Positions 11,700 through 24,505 are shown, counted from the stretch's first letter. The stretch: 64,000 nucleotides of DNA from Oxytricha trifallax (GCA_000711775.1 ARYC01002484.1:1-64000), one strand, 5' to 3'. The notes: a model not told the origin generated them from the letters alone. Numbers and translations are program-made.

Positions 11700-11991
11700 A
11701 TATTATTTTATGTTAGAGGGATTGAATATGAAATTGTTCTATTAATGTGTTTAGACATTTACACTTTCCAAATTATTATTATGTCTAAATTTCTCCTTCT
11801 TAGTTTACTTTGATCTTTCCTTTTCTTTAGTTTTGCTTCTCTCTGCTTTCTTGGTTTGCGATAATTCATATGATAATTAATTTATTATATTTATGGTTAG
11901 TTAATAAAAATATAATAATTAAAGTTTATTCATCAAAGTCAGAGTTTTCTCTGCGATTGGTTTTTGAAGGTCTTGTATGAGGAGTTTCCAT
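11700..11991 (-). CDS. First MDSs of an unknown basic protein gene
   Basis: ATG at 11991 begins METPHTRPSKTNRRENSDFD. The frame runs into an AT-rich segment bounded by the direct repeat ATTCAT (plus strand 11864-11869 and 11928-11933). Joining across the repeat gives SDFDELSQTKKAERSKTKEK and on to RHNNNLESVNVQTHQQNNF, ending in YAKNN at a GTAAGT donor near 11690. The protein is rich in Lys, Arg, Gln and Asn and has no recognised domain. Downstream pieces are not evident nearby, apart from a possible MDS at 10800-10860, and the plus-strand island at 9430 may belong to the same gene in inverted orientation. Confidence 0.6.
11864..11933. other. IES, pointer ATTCAT
   Basis: 58 bases between two copies of ATTCAT. 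Excision with one copy (64 bases) joins GAC TTT GAT GAA to TTA TCG CAA in frame. The ends are not GT-AG. Confidence 0.75.
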
Positions 11992-12814
11992 CAAATTTGA
12001 AATTATTTAAAAATAATAAATATATTTTAATTAAAAAAAAGCATTTTATGAGAGGAATTACTTATAAGATCTATCAGAATTATATATAAATACTGCAATA
12101 TATTTATCTTAACATCTACAGCTTAAGCATAATAATACTTTAATCTTGAAATTGAACAATATTTTAATTACCGTTCCCTAATTTAATTATATAGTGGAAA
12201 CTGTAATATGTATTTATTTTTATGATTTATCAAGCTAATTTTGATTATATAAAATATTTTGATACTAATTTTTAATTATAAACTATATAGTCTAAGATAA
12301 ATCCATGAATTATAGCATATTATATCTTTTATAGTTTAATAGATATATAATACCAGAAAGAACTATATAGAAATGTAAGTTTTAATAAATTTTACTTGAA
12401 AATATTCCGTAAATTATTTTGAAATTTAAACTAAATAAACTTTACGAAAATTAAAAAATAATTTTTGCAATTTATGGATTTTATAAATCAGAGTTATATT
12501 TTCACATTAATAAAATATTATAGTAATTTTTTTAAACTGATAACAACGACAATGATTAATATATTTATTAAACTTAGTTGTTTTAATACATGATTATAAA
12601 AAAATCTAGCTTTGTCGCAACTTTCAAAAAAGTGGCAATTCAAAAAACGTAAATTTATGTACCATAATAATTTAATGGGTTAACTTTGATATTGAACTTG
12701 AAAGAACAAAAAGACACTGGTCCAATAACATCTTAAATTGTATTTAAAATATCTATATTACATTTCTTTATTATAAATAAAATAAATTATAATTATTAAT
12801 ATTATAGTTATCAA
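11992..12814. other. AT-rich DNA upstream of the 11991 start and downstream of the giant gene
   Basis: Two short higher-GC islands, 12600-12655 (plus strand SSFVATFKKVAIQKT) and 12675-12745, could be small MDSs but lack pointer support. The last MDS of the giant minus-strand gene ends somewhere near 12800. Nothing else is seen. Confidence 0.35.
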
Positions 12815-15800
12815 ATGAGTATGACTTTCATTAATATTGTTTTAAGTAGTATTGCCCATCTTAGTATAATCATTATAAGGCTCCTTCACGCCTAACTTTG
12901 GCTTTTTAGTTTTTCTAGATTATCTCTTGCTATCTTTCGTCTTAGCACCAACATACTATTTTAGTGGTAAAAATGATTAATCTAATTTAGCTCATGTGCA
13001 TGAATGAAAAAAAATATACTAAGGTTGATCCTCTTCGTTTTGTTTCCTTTCTGATAGGTTACTGGTGGGTTTTCTAATAATTGAAGTCAAACCTTTCGAT
13101 TTTCCTATCGAATCATTGTTGTGTTTCGTGATTATTCCATCCTGAATCATATATAAATAATGACTTATGTTTTGTGAAACTATTTCATTAAACAAATTGC
13201 CATTTTTATATAGTAGGATCAAGAAAATATAATCATTGTCTAATTCTTTGTGTAGAATGAAGAAGCTTCATCTTCAAATTCATGATGTATGTTTCTACCA
13301 CTGTCCTCCTCTTCCAAGCCAAATATTGAGTTAGCAAGATCATACTTGGCCTTTTTATTTTGTTTTCTCTTGGGTAAAAAGCAAAATACTCGTTTTCTCA
13401 GGAAATCAGCAACTATGTCATATTGCCTTGTGAACATCAATTTTATCCATGAAATCCAGAAATAGGCATTTAGTATGATAATTAAAGCAACAAAATTTTT
13501 AAATATGTAATAACACTTAATCTTCCTTAAATAGATTGTTTTTGAGACCATGTATTTATAAAAACAGACTTCTTTCATTATTTAAACATAATTTGGAAAA
13601 CAAAGATCAAAGCCATTTCAAACGGGAATTCATCACTAATAAAGAAAAGACCGCCATAAAACGTAATAAACTACAAATAATTTATTTACAAAAACTTAGA
13701 AATTTCTTACAGCAGCAATATTAGCTTTAAACTCTAAGTAATTCAACTGCTTTGATTAGTAAGGTTTGATCTTCTGAAGCAGTTCGATGTAAATAATCAG
13801 AATGATAAATCCGAGCACAGCCTAAAAAAACATTAAATTAAATAAACTAATATTACCCTATACAGTGGTTTGAAGCTCATAAAGAATACATTCACACTTA
13901 TCATTGCAACTTTTCTGAAATATAAACACCATTGATCAATTAAAAAGCGAAGATTTGAGTTAGGGACAATTAGATTAAAATTTAATTATTATTGGCTAAA
14001 ATCTAATATAAATAGGCTAAAATTGAATTTACACACCCTAACTGGATTACTTAATAAGGACAATTAATCGAGTGATAGTTTTAACCATTAGTCCAGACAT
14101 TAAAATTCTATGTTAATATTAGTTAATTCTGAATCTAATTGTTCTTAACTCCAATACACGCTTCTCAATTGATCTATGGGGCTTTATCAATATCTCCCAA
14201 TAAAAAGCTTCCTCTACCAGTCCTACATACATGAAACCATATCTCTCTATATTTCTAGCCTCTCCTAATTGAGACCTTCTCTTGTACATAGCAATCATTG
14301 CAGTTGCTGGTAATCCAAAGATCCAAATTAAAAGTATGGGAATACCTGATGCTTTAGCGTAAATTGCGTGATCTCCAGTCCAGCATTATATGCTGTTGTC
14401 TATAACCAAGTATTCCTTTCCATCATTCAATTTATAAGAACGTAAATTGCAAACTAAATTGTTGATTATATGAAAACATATTGAAAATGTCTTTGCAATT
14501 AAATAGCTAGAAAGTCAATGAAGTAATTGGATTAATTGCCACAAAAATGAATATAGTAATGCTGACTATCATGTTATTGAAGTAACTGTCAGTTCTTTTT
14601 ATTTTACCGTAGATGTACCAAACTACTATGATAAGACCAATAACACATAATGGTAGGATGGTAGCAATTATCATTTTGACAAATAATGGATGCATGTTAT
14701 TGTAGGAATAAATTCTAAATTGGGAAAAATAATCGAGTTTTATATTAATTTTAAATAATTAGAGTTGTAGTTTTATATGGATTAATTTACTATTTTACAA
14801 GGGTTAAAATCTGACTGAACTTTATATCAGGCAGTATCATTTTATCTCATCCTTATATTAATTCACTCTCTTTAAATGAACTTCTCTATAAATTTTCGCA
14901 TATTAAAGTCAAATTAAATGAGTACAGGATGAGATAATTGTGTCGATAATAAAAAGTCGAGCAAAATTTCTTTTTCATTTTATATGATCTTAAGATTTTC
15001 TAAATTGGTCTTCTTTAGGTCTTTTTATTTAGTTTAAATAAGTTTGAATTTTTCCCCCATTTTAAAATTTATTTATACAATATCTACTGTATCTCTTATA
15101 AAGCAATCTTGAGAAATAATTAACTCTGAAGTCTTTGCAACAAAGGAAATTGATTCTAAAAACTTCTTCATGTTGTCCTCCCAAGATAAATCATAAGATT
15201 GGGCAAGTGTCAAAATTTAGAAATAGTTTGTCAAAATTCTCATGTAAACAGTCGTCACTTTTTATTTTCCGATAGTTTTTACATTAACAACAATGAGGAT
15301 TAAGAAATAAATAACAATAATAGCTGACACTCCTGCAAGTCTAAGTGAGTTAATATTATATTCTAAGCATTTCTCACAATTATTTGTCTCTTCTCTAGAA
15401 TACCAATTATCATTAAATTTAACACAGGATTAGCACAGATTTCCTCCATATCCTTCTGAGCAATTTGTTTAGTAGCTTGATAGACATGAGTCTGAGTTTG
15501 GACATTAATAAACTGAAGTACTGTTAACATCACTTCTCCAAAATCCTTTATCCACGATTATTTGGAAGCCATTTCTGCAGGCTGCATTTTAAGGGCATTC
15601 GTAACATGTTTGTTAATTTTAATATAGCGAATAAAATCCTTCCGCACACTATACACATTTGAAATCTTTGGTTTAATATTCGCCTCTTTCACATAGTCTC
15701 ATATGGAAAAATACATAGAGGTCTTTATTCTAAACTCCATAAGCATCACGAATTTTATTCTAGTTAATTGAGTCAGACTAAATTTTCAGGATCACTTGAC

Positions 15801-18800
15801 TGCCAGGCTTTGCAATAATAATCACATCATTAAAAGTAAACTTTCCTTGTTTAGCTGAAACTGTTCTTGACTTAAGTAAGCTGACATTATTTGGATCAAG
15901 AGCTATCAAAGAAGCTTCACTTGAGCTGTCTGTGATTAGATTCATGTTGTCGTTGTCGACCAAAAAGAAACTAAAACCTTGTGTAATCAAATTTAATTAA
16001 TAGTTTTAATAAATTTCCACTCACTTGATAATCTAAAATTTCATATACTATTGCATTAGATAAACCCAAATCAGCAACTATTTAATTTCTTATTATAAAT
16101 TTAAAAATAATGTATTGAGAGTTAAAGTTAACAATTTTACAATTAAATTAACTTCTTCGTCAGTAAGTCTTGATATCTGTTATGTATTCAAATTTCTTTT
16201 ATTTTCACTAATATTATCAGCAAATTCAAGCTTCACTGGAAAAGCTGCAACATTAAATCCATACTATGCAGAGTTATTAGTAAAAGTATTATTCTTTCCA
16301 TCTATAATTGGTGGATAGTAAGTGTACTGGATAGCACCTCCGTTCATAGCAGCGGTGTTGTTTTAGAATAGGGAATTTTAAATTTAATAGTTGCATATTC
16401 TTTAGTAATTTATGTCACAGTCTAAAAGTAGAGCTCCTGCAGATCCTGTTAATGCAACGTTTGATTCAAAAGTTACGTTTTCAATCATGATTAAATAATA
16501 ACTTGAAAATCTATTCTTGATTTATATCATGACATCATTATTTACACTGACAACAGCACCCCCTGAAGTTCTAGCTTAATTCCATGAGAAATTGCTATTT
16601 TGAATAATAAGATTACTTTTGTACAACGAGGTTAGTTAACCCTTGCTATTTATAACAGGTGAAGTGAAATTTGATTTGATTCCAGTTACTTTGGTATTAT
16701 TAATTGTAAGATTCGAAGACACACTGGCAAAAATAAGAGCGTTTTATATAATGATTAGCGATTCACTTGTTATTAGCCTTGTGTAATTTTAAACTGTAAT
16801 GTTATCAAACTTTGAGTTCCCATTTGTAGTCAAGAATAAAGCTTTGTCAAAGTTACTGATATTCATATTTGAGAAGCTGCAATTATTAAAATATGAATAT
16901 GGAATATTTACTTTAAATTGGTTAATTACTCGTGTCTAGCTTATAGATTGGAGATATATATCTTTAAGAGATATTGAAAATTTGCACATTAGATTTATTG
17001 ACTACTGAATTATCAATTGCAAACATACTTTTTTAAGTGTCGTCATTTTAAATATGAGTGAATGTGAAATTTTATTGGTCTAGCTAAGATTCAGTTGCAT
17101 AAAATAGCAGTCCTTTTATGTTTTTTAAATGAAGGTCTTATGCTGTGAATTTTGAAAGACTTTCAATATTAAATAGATATTGACCAATTTCACTTTTACT
17201 GTAGGTAATGTTTTGAATAGTGACATTTTTCATGTTTATTTAGGAAAATACACTCTAAATCATCCTGTTCTCAGTTATAACATCTTAAATATTTGTATTT
17301 TCAATTTATATAACTGATTCTGTGGAGGCAGCTATCAAATTATCGTTTTAAGTTATTAATGTGTTATTAATTAGGAATTTTGAGTTGATAGCGAGAAAGG
17401 CACTATCAGTTTTTTCTGTCGAAGTTTTGAATACTTTGTCATAGATTGTCTTTGTGTCATAATTTATAAAATTAATAATTAACAATAGTGTAGTCAAAGA
17501 ATTCTTGCTTAAAATGCTTATAATTTGTAGTTATTTTTAGGAACTGATCTTTAGCAATTAAAGGATTATTTTGATCATTTTCTTGAATTATGATCTCCGA
17601 AAATGCAGAATAAAAAGCAGAGTTAATTGTAAACAATAAACAAGCATTTAGAGCTTGATTTTTTGCAATCGTAGAATTCTATGAAATTTTCAATATTCCA
17701 TCATTATTAACATAAGCTACACCGCCTGTGATTGCAAAATTTTGCTGAACGATTGAATGTTAGACTTCTATTAAAGATTAATACGAGGCATATAATATTT
17801 TTTTCAAATACATATCACAAAAAAGTCTTAAGTTAATTATAAAACACTCCACCGTTAATTGCATAGTTTCTAACAAAAGAACAATTGACAAATAAAGCAT
17901 AAGCTTCTTAAAAGTCAGCAAAGATCACTGATCCTCTGCCAAATGAGTAGTTCTCAGTAAAATTAGAATTAGTAACTTTAAGTTATGAATTAGTTTTTAT
18001 CCAAAGCGTACCATCATTAAGTCCATTATTTTATGTGAAAGTCACATTGTCAATTTCGAAGCTTAGAATGTTTGATTTTGTTAAAAGAGCAGGTTCAAGA
18101 AGTAGAATTTGACCTTTATTTTAGCTTACAGTTGAATTTGTAAGTCCAATGCTTTTTACATTAGACCCGATATAGAATACTTGACCTATCGACAGTTTAT
18201 TTTGAACAATCTCAAAATTGGAAAAGTTCAATATCATTAAGCTGTTTTGAATCCTCTCAATAGATATTAAACTGTCCTTTTTTAATAATGAATTATTAGA
18301 TAGCTTTACATTTATATTTAATATACATTTTATAAATTGAAAATTGACTATAATTTTATTGATGATCAACTGTGATTTAGAAAGAGAATTTTGAAGATGT
18401 ATTCGCTAGGTTTAGTTTTTAAAGTTGCGTTAAAGAACATTCAGAGTTGGTATAGGAAAAATTAATTAAAATTTAGAAATAATAAAGTTGGCAAATGAGA
18501 TATTTCTGAAAGAGTGGTGACTGATATTATCAACCATTTGAAGCATTGGAAGGGTTATTATGAATCTTTACTTCTCTGAGTATTAAAAATAATGCTTTAA
18601 TATTTATAAATTTATTTCCTTGTTCCATCAATCGATATATTTCTCACTCTCAGTTTTTAAATCTAGTTTAGGATAAATAAGTCTCCATTTTTCAAGCTGT
18701 TATTGATTATCAAATATCGTTTAATATATAAATCATTAAATTTTTGCATTTATTTTTTAGCAATATTAACAAGGTTTAAATTTGAAAAATTTGCACCAAT

Positions 18801-21800
18801 TGCTTAATCCAGCTATATAATAGATCCAAAATTAAAGTCGCTGTTTTGTACATATAATCCATCGATATTTATGCTATTTAGCACTTTTAGTAGCCTAAAA
18901 ATAGATGTTCCAGAGGTAGTTCTAGCAGGATTCAAGAAGTTCTTAATCGTTATATTTGTTATATTTATGTAGTTTGCTGACTAGATTTGATAAAGATCAT
19001 CGAATGTACCACCTTGAATTTTAAAGGGTGATTTTAAATTAAATTAACTTTCTTACAAACTAGATAATAATTATTTTCTCATTTTGAATTGTCTCATTGG
19101 CTATTGTGACATTTGAATTATCTCCCTAAACAATCATAAATCTACTGCCTGACTATGTCGTAGTGTTCACAAATGAATTGTTTGCTATTGTAATCTAGGT
19201 AGGCAATGCCATTTAGATAGTAATAAACTAAGAGTTCACTATAATGCAATATCATAAATTTAATCATTTATCTTACATTCAGAGTTTAAAAAGGTGTTGT
19301 TTATTGAAATTTAATAATATGGATGTTCTAAATAGTGAATCTATTAAGTAAATGTAATATAATTAAATATATGATTGTTTGTGATCGAAATCGCTCTGTT
19401 AGCTTTCACTTGAGTTAAGTAAATCCACATACCTGCTATATTACTATCCTTTAAGTTCATAAATATGTTATGATTGAAATTTTTAGGCAAATAGTTTTGA
19501 TATCTCATATAGAAATATCAGGAAATATAAGCAATTTTACAATTTCCAATGATATTTAAAGTATTTTAATAATTATATACATCAAAAAGTGATCCCTTTT
19601 TAAATTTATGTTTTATGTTCTGCCTGTCGCTTCACAGTAAGGAGAAGGGACGAAATTGAAAAAGGGTCTAGTTAGTTATGCTATAAAGCTGCAGTTGTCA
19701 AATGTGTTCTATTCAAGGGTAATAGAAAGAAATAAATTAGAATATTGTTTTAAATAATTTATATTCTGAAAAATTGCATTAAATTGTAAATGTCATCATG
19801 AGTGACTAATTAGAAGAAACTTAAGAGAGCTTATTGATTTAAATCATCATCAATTAATTTAAAAGAATGAATAGTTCAAATAATAAGTTGATGTCTAGCA
19901 AAGAAATAGTTTCCAATGAATATCTAAGGATGCCTTGCATACATGGTTTAAAATTATAATAATAAATTTAATAAATCTCATAATTAATGGTGAAAGTTAT
20001 TTGTGTTTTTAGTGATAAAACTTTAAAAAGTTTCGTTAGTAGGACAAGTCGCCTAAATATCTAAATAGAAACCTGTAAACATGTTTGTAAGATTGAATCG
20101 ATTATAGTAGGCTAGCGTGGTCTAAGGATAGAAGTTATTATTGTTTAATTATGTAAAATATTTCGATTATTTAATATACTCTTTAATTTATGACTATTTA
20201 AAAACAATATTTTAAATTTCCATTTAAATCTAAGCAATAGTAACTCTACCATCTATGTCAATTTCACAATTCTGTACTTATAAGATTGTACCAAATGAAT
20301 CGGTTGCGGTCTGTAAATCATTATAGAGCTATTCTCCTATCATTATTGATTAAAATTTTACATTCAAAAATGTAACATTGCTTCTGATCAAAATATATAT
20401 CATAGAAGAATATAAATTGATTTAAAAAAACTACGATATGTGCAAGAGAGGGAAATTGAATATGTAAAAATATTTTATAATTAAATATCTGATCGAGCCG
20501 TATCTTGAAATCGGAATTTGAGATTCAACAACAGACATATCTTTTCTTTGTACTCGAACTGACATATTGTATGAAGCCTCTACTACTGAGTAAAGTAGAT
20601 AATAATAAAAGCCAAAAATTAATTATTTAATAATTGTATGCTGCTTTTTTTCTAAAAAAATTCTTAAGTTTATTAAGATAAAATAATGCAATTAATATTT
20701 TTATTATTTTTGAGATTTATTAATCAGGAAAGATAGGTGGCAAATTGAATAATATTATATTATATAGGCATAGTTGTAAGATATATAGTAGGTCTGGATA
20801 AATATAAATCTCCATAAGAATTTAGTGTTGCATTTCTAATGTTAAGGACATAAAGAGGAGCTGATTTATGATGGATTTTATAGGTAGTTCCTCTTTTAAG
20901 GTTCACAGTAAATTCAGTTTCTTTTTCAAACATAAAGTTCATAATCTCTTTAAATGGAGTGTCCAAAATTCCATAAGGGTATTCAATGGTTCCTAAAGCT
21001 ACTGGATTATAAGAAGCTGATGAGTCTACGAAATATTAGTAAGTAAGATTTACTCCATTTCTGAAAGGTCTACAGAAAGAAACTCTTTAACCTGTAACAC
21101 CCCCTGTATTTTAGTTATAGGTATCGATAGACTTCGACAGAGTTGGGCATGTGGCAACACATTAATAAGTTGTGAGGTCTAAGTACATTCCATTCTTGCA
21201 TCTAGCACAGATCTAACCGTTAGTAAAGTTAGAGTTATTTAGACACAGATCACAATTTGAGTCTGAACAAGTTGAGCAAGTATTAGCATCAACCATTAAT
21301 CCAGTGTTGCATTTGAATTGGCATTAGCCAGCTGAATTTAAAGTTTAGAAAGGATTGAGACATTTAGCGTAAGTTATGCAAGAATATTCATTGTTGCAAC
21401 TCTCACATTTATCCAAGCATTCTAATAAAGAAGTTATTCAAGATTTTATGTTTCTTACAACTACAAACAGGAGCATTTATGTTTTGAAAATATTGTTGTT
21501 TTGGGCATGAACATAGCCCTGTAGTGAGACTAATATTCATAGAAGGCAAAGCATGAAAAAATATAAATATATAAAATCACAACTAGTGCATAGGTTCTCT
21601 TTCGTGCATGAACTACATCCACTAGGGCAATCTACATTTTTATTTGAAACTAATTATAACTTCTTACTTTAGCAAATTTTCAAAATAGTATCAAAATAAG
21701 TCCCAATTTTGCATGTAGGTATTTGATTTTCCTTGAAGCAAAAGTTATCATCTAAATCAAATCTATCTGTAGTTAAACTGACAAAACTGAATAAATCTAA

Positions 21801-24505
21801 TCCAGAGAAAACGTTATTATAGAAATCACAGAACTTGGCTTCAATGTAGTACTTAGAAGTATCTGACGAACTTGTGAATACTGCTCCATTGATCTTTATT
21901 AACGGTATAAAAAATGAAATTTTAAATAACTGAGGCTGAGAATTCTTCATTAAGATTTCTTTTACTGCAAATGTACTTTAGCTTTGCACCAATTGTAATT
22001 TAGTAACCAGAAATACATATCTCTGATCTATTTATATTTAAATTAAGATAAGTTATAATAATCCTTACTTTAACTACCTAAAAGTTTGAGCCCATTGATA
22101 TTTGTAGTCTAAATTACAAAACTTTATGGCTGATTTATAACCATAAAATCAGATTTATTAACAAATGTGTCTTAAATATATGTGTTTGTAATTGTTAAGC
22201 TTAGTACTTTATCAATGAGCAAAGTTGATTGTGTTAGAATATTTGAACTTGTCACGTTTAACCGGTCAATGAATATATCTTTCAATGAGCTTTAGAAGTT
22301 AAGTAGAGCTTTAGTAGCAACTATGGTCGTTGAAGGGTTTGAAATGTTTATAAGTGTAAGTCTAGAAAGTGTTATATATTCAGCTTGACTCACTTTAATT
22401 ATCTCCATCAAACTGCAGTTAAATTATATTTATTTATAGTTTATTAAATATAAATCCAGTTTGTGAAGGTGTTAGATGAAATGGTCACATTCGAGCTCTT
22501 CAAATAAATTATTTGAATAAAAATTATTAAATAATAAATTATCCAGTATATTCTAAAATTTTTAATAAAAGTATTTCAAAGCCATGTTGAGTAGTGTCTG
22601 ATTTAAAGCGATATTGTCAAAGTTATTGTTTTAAATATGAAATTATTGTGAAGAGAATCCAGAATATGAATATGCTGTATTTTGATTGAGCTATATTTGC
22701 ATAAATTCTTGAACAACTTAAATATACTTAACAATATTACTCTATATTTACAATACTTTATGTAAAATTGCTTTTTAAACTGGTTATAGATATGAGAAAT
22801 TTGAGTTTTCTAATTTAAAGCTTAATTAGCTTGAAGTTGCTTGTAAACTAATCAAATATACAATCTATTAAATTTATATAACACTTTTGTTGCTTTGATA
22901 TTGTTAAAATAGAATCGCCAAACGATATCAGTTTGACTAAACATCAATTCACTCAAAATAATTTCTTGTTTCAAATTATAACTAGCTGTACAATTTGAAT
23001 TGTTGTCTATAAATTATGAAACAAGTCTTGAACTCATATTTTAATATAATTTATTATAAATTTTGAAGACACATTAAAATGAAAATTGTAAATGTTTTTT
23101 TTCTTCATAGATCAAATTACATGAATAAATATATGATTTAATCATCTTGGTGAAGTTTGTATTTTTAATTGTTACGCTGTATGATGACGTAACACGAAAG
23201 AGATATTTCTGATAATCAGTTGTACTACTACTACTACTTTATAAATTATTTAAAATTAAAACAGAGTAAATACTTAAAATGATATAAATAATAATACTAC
23301 TTAAAGTTGAATTGTAGATCAAGTCTTAGAAAGTACAGTTATCTAAAATAATATCCCCATATTTAGGATACATATTATTCTAGCAACCATTTATTTTTTA
23401 ATATAAATAATATATCATAACAGAAATGATTTCGAGAAAGCTGATTAATATAAACTATTATATCGACAATCCATAATAAATTAAATCGGAAAAATGTTAG
23501 GCAGTTTTGTAAAATAAGATAATAATTTTTGTTTTTTCAATTTTATAGTGAGAGAGATTCATTTTATTATTTATAAGTTAAAATACTAGTTAATAAATAT
23601 TTACTGATTTATTTTAAAGCCATTATCTCTCAACTTAGATTTATAATTTCTTATAAATTCTATAAAATTCAAAACAATTTCATTAATAATTGAGTATTTT
23701 AATTAAATTGCCAAATTTGATTGCAATAAATATAATATTTATAATTTATAGGCTTGTAGTCCAAATTGATATATGACTCAGTTGGATTTTTAATAAAGAA
23801 AGTGCAGTTGATAAATTTTAAATTAACTGGTTAGTTTGAATAAAATAGATTCCCGTTGCTCACATTAAATACTGAGTTTATTATAATTATAAGAATTAAA
23901 TATTAATAATTATAGAGTTTCTAAACTCTATTGTAGTCATGTAAGGTGATGTTTATAGCAAATCGTTCTCTGTCATACTCACAACTTCAAACATATATGA
24001 ATTGCTTCCAATAATTTTTAGCATTTTATATTTAAATCTAGAATTCTAGAAATTAAATAACATTATTCTATACAATAGTTGACAAGTCAAGCTCAACATA
24101 GGTATCATCAATTGTATAGTTTGAACTAATTTACTGTTAAGTTGTTACAATATTGGTAAACATTTATCTGATTTTATTTGTATTTTTGCTTGTTTCACTG
24201 TTCACTAATTTTAATTCAATTATTTCTTGATGTGAAGAAAATTTCTCATTTTAAAGACTTAAATCATCTTTATATAAAGGGATACAAAAGTTTTTTCATT
24301 TATTTAATAGATTTCTTTATATATAAAACTAAATTTAATTATCATTAAATTTATTATGGAAATCCAGAGAAGCAATTATATTGTTTTATTATAAAGTTTT
24401 ATCTTGGTTTTCTTAATTATTTCTTTCATGATGTGGCAAGCTAAAAGCTTAATTACAATATAATGTGATTGTGAGCAAAAGTAGGATAAGTTTATATTTT
24501 TCCAT
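12815..24505 (-). CDS. Giant secreted/membrane protein: beta-helix repeats, Cys-rich region, multi-TM C-terminus
   Basis: Start ATG 24503-24505 gives a clear signal peptide, MEKYKLILLLLTITLYCNQA. A very long middle part (about 16.1-24 kb) contains repeated right-handed beta-helix motifs such as FQNNTAAMNGGAI and YTNNSA-like turns, plus Cys-rich segments (20.9-21.9 kb). Then follow a furin/EGF-like Cys-rich block (CERGEYQTKDFKCVQCAEGF, CSEGYGGNLCQSC; 15.2-15.7 kb), a TM helix (LAGVSAIIVIYFLILIVV), and a multi-TM domain with FNCKDIFNI, IQCWTGDHAIYAKASGIPIL, ERYGFMYVGL, FYWEILI, and FYGGLFFISDEFPFEMA. This architecture is a large ciliate-specific family; role unknown, probably cell surface. The C-terminal quarter is rebuilt across six IESs and GT-AG introns (for example 13822-13856). 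The tail is basic (RKTKKPKLGVKEPYNDYTKM); the last stop was not located. Interruptions between 16 and 24 kb were not all resolved. Confidence 0.8.
12953..13021. other. IES, pointer ATACTA (giant gene)
   Basis: 57 bases between ATACTA copies at 12953-12958 and 13016-13021. Excision joins NEEDQPQ to YVGAKTKDSKRQSRKT in frame on the minus strand; without it the frame runs to a TGA at 12992-12994. Confidence 0.8.
13145..13236. other. IES, pointer AATCAT (giant gene)
   Basis: 80 bases between AATCAT at 13145-13150 and 13231-13236. Excision joins SSFYTKNQT to MIQDGIITKHNN on the minus strand and removes an in-frame TGA. Confidence 0.8.
13498..13586. other. IES, pointer TTTAAA (giant gene)
   Basis: 77 bases between TTTAAA at 13498-13503 and 13581-13586. 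Excision joins ALIFVFQIMFK to NFVALIIILNAYFWISW, giving two typical TM segments and removing a TGA. Confidence 0.8.
13923..14186. mobile_element. MITE-like TA-flanked element acting as an IES (giant gene)
   Basis: Element 13925-14184, flanked by TA on both sides. Its ends form an imperfect terminal inverted repeat of about 50 bases: AACACCATTGATCAATTAAA at the left, the complement of AAGCCCCATAGATCAATTGA at the right. Excision with one TA joins FYWEILI to YFRKVAMISVNVFF, restoring the continuous TM helix expected for this protein family. It is not related in sequence to family A. Confidence 0.75.
14507..14698 (-). other. TM-encoding MDS end next to the MITE-IES
   Basis: This stretch reads NMHPLFVKMIIATILPLCVI and on to IVSITIFIFVAINPITS, two TM helices of the giant gene. 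The apparent start Met here is internal: the upstream coding sequence lies beyond the 14700-15080 element. A 24-base GT-AG intron (near 14456-14479) then joins FNCKDIFNI to CNLRSYKLNDGKEYLVIDN. Confidence 0.75.
14698..15082. mobile_element. Family A MITE-like element acting as an IES (giant gene)
   Basis: Element 14700-15080, flanked by TA at 14698-14699 and 15081-15082. The left end TTGTAGGAATAAATTC matches the family A ends at 4014 and 5707, the right end AATTTATTTATACAA is the complement with changes, and the interior keeps the ATTTTATCTCAT and GAGATAA boxes in family A order. Excision with one TA joins GAT ACA GTA GAT to AAC ATG CAT CCA in frame (CFIRDTVDNMHPLFVKM). The inverted repeat is more worn than in 4014-4427. 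Confidence 0.85.
15978..16027. other. IES, pointer CTTG (giant gene)
   Basis: 42 bases between CTTG at 15978-15981 and 16024-16027. Excision joins NAIVYEILDYQ to GFSFFLVDNDN on the minus strand. A GT-AG intron reading of the same segment gives the wrong frame. Confidence 0.7.

Noticed and set aside
13913-14133. TTCTGAA direct repeats as the IES pointer in the giant gene
   Set aside because: The 7-bp match gives an open frame, but it would keep one arm of the terminal inverted repeat as coding sequence (KPHRSIEKRVLELRTIRF) in the middle of a TM helix. The TA-flanked solution at 13923-14186 removes the whole inverted repeat and gives the expected helix.
15982-16027. A GT-AG intron at the CTTG-pointer site (GTGAGT donor)
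   Set aside because: The donor looks good, but splicing there gives the wrong frame and an early TGA; the pointer join gives a continuous protein.
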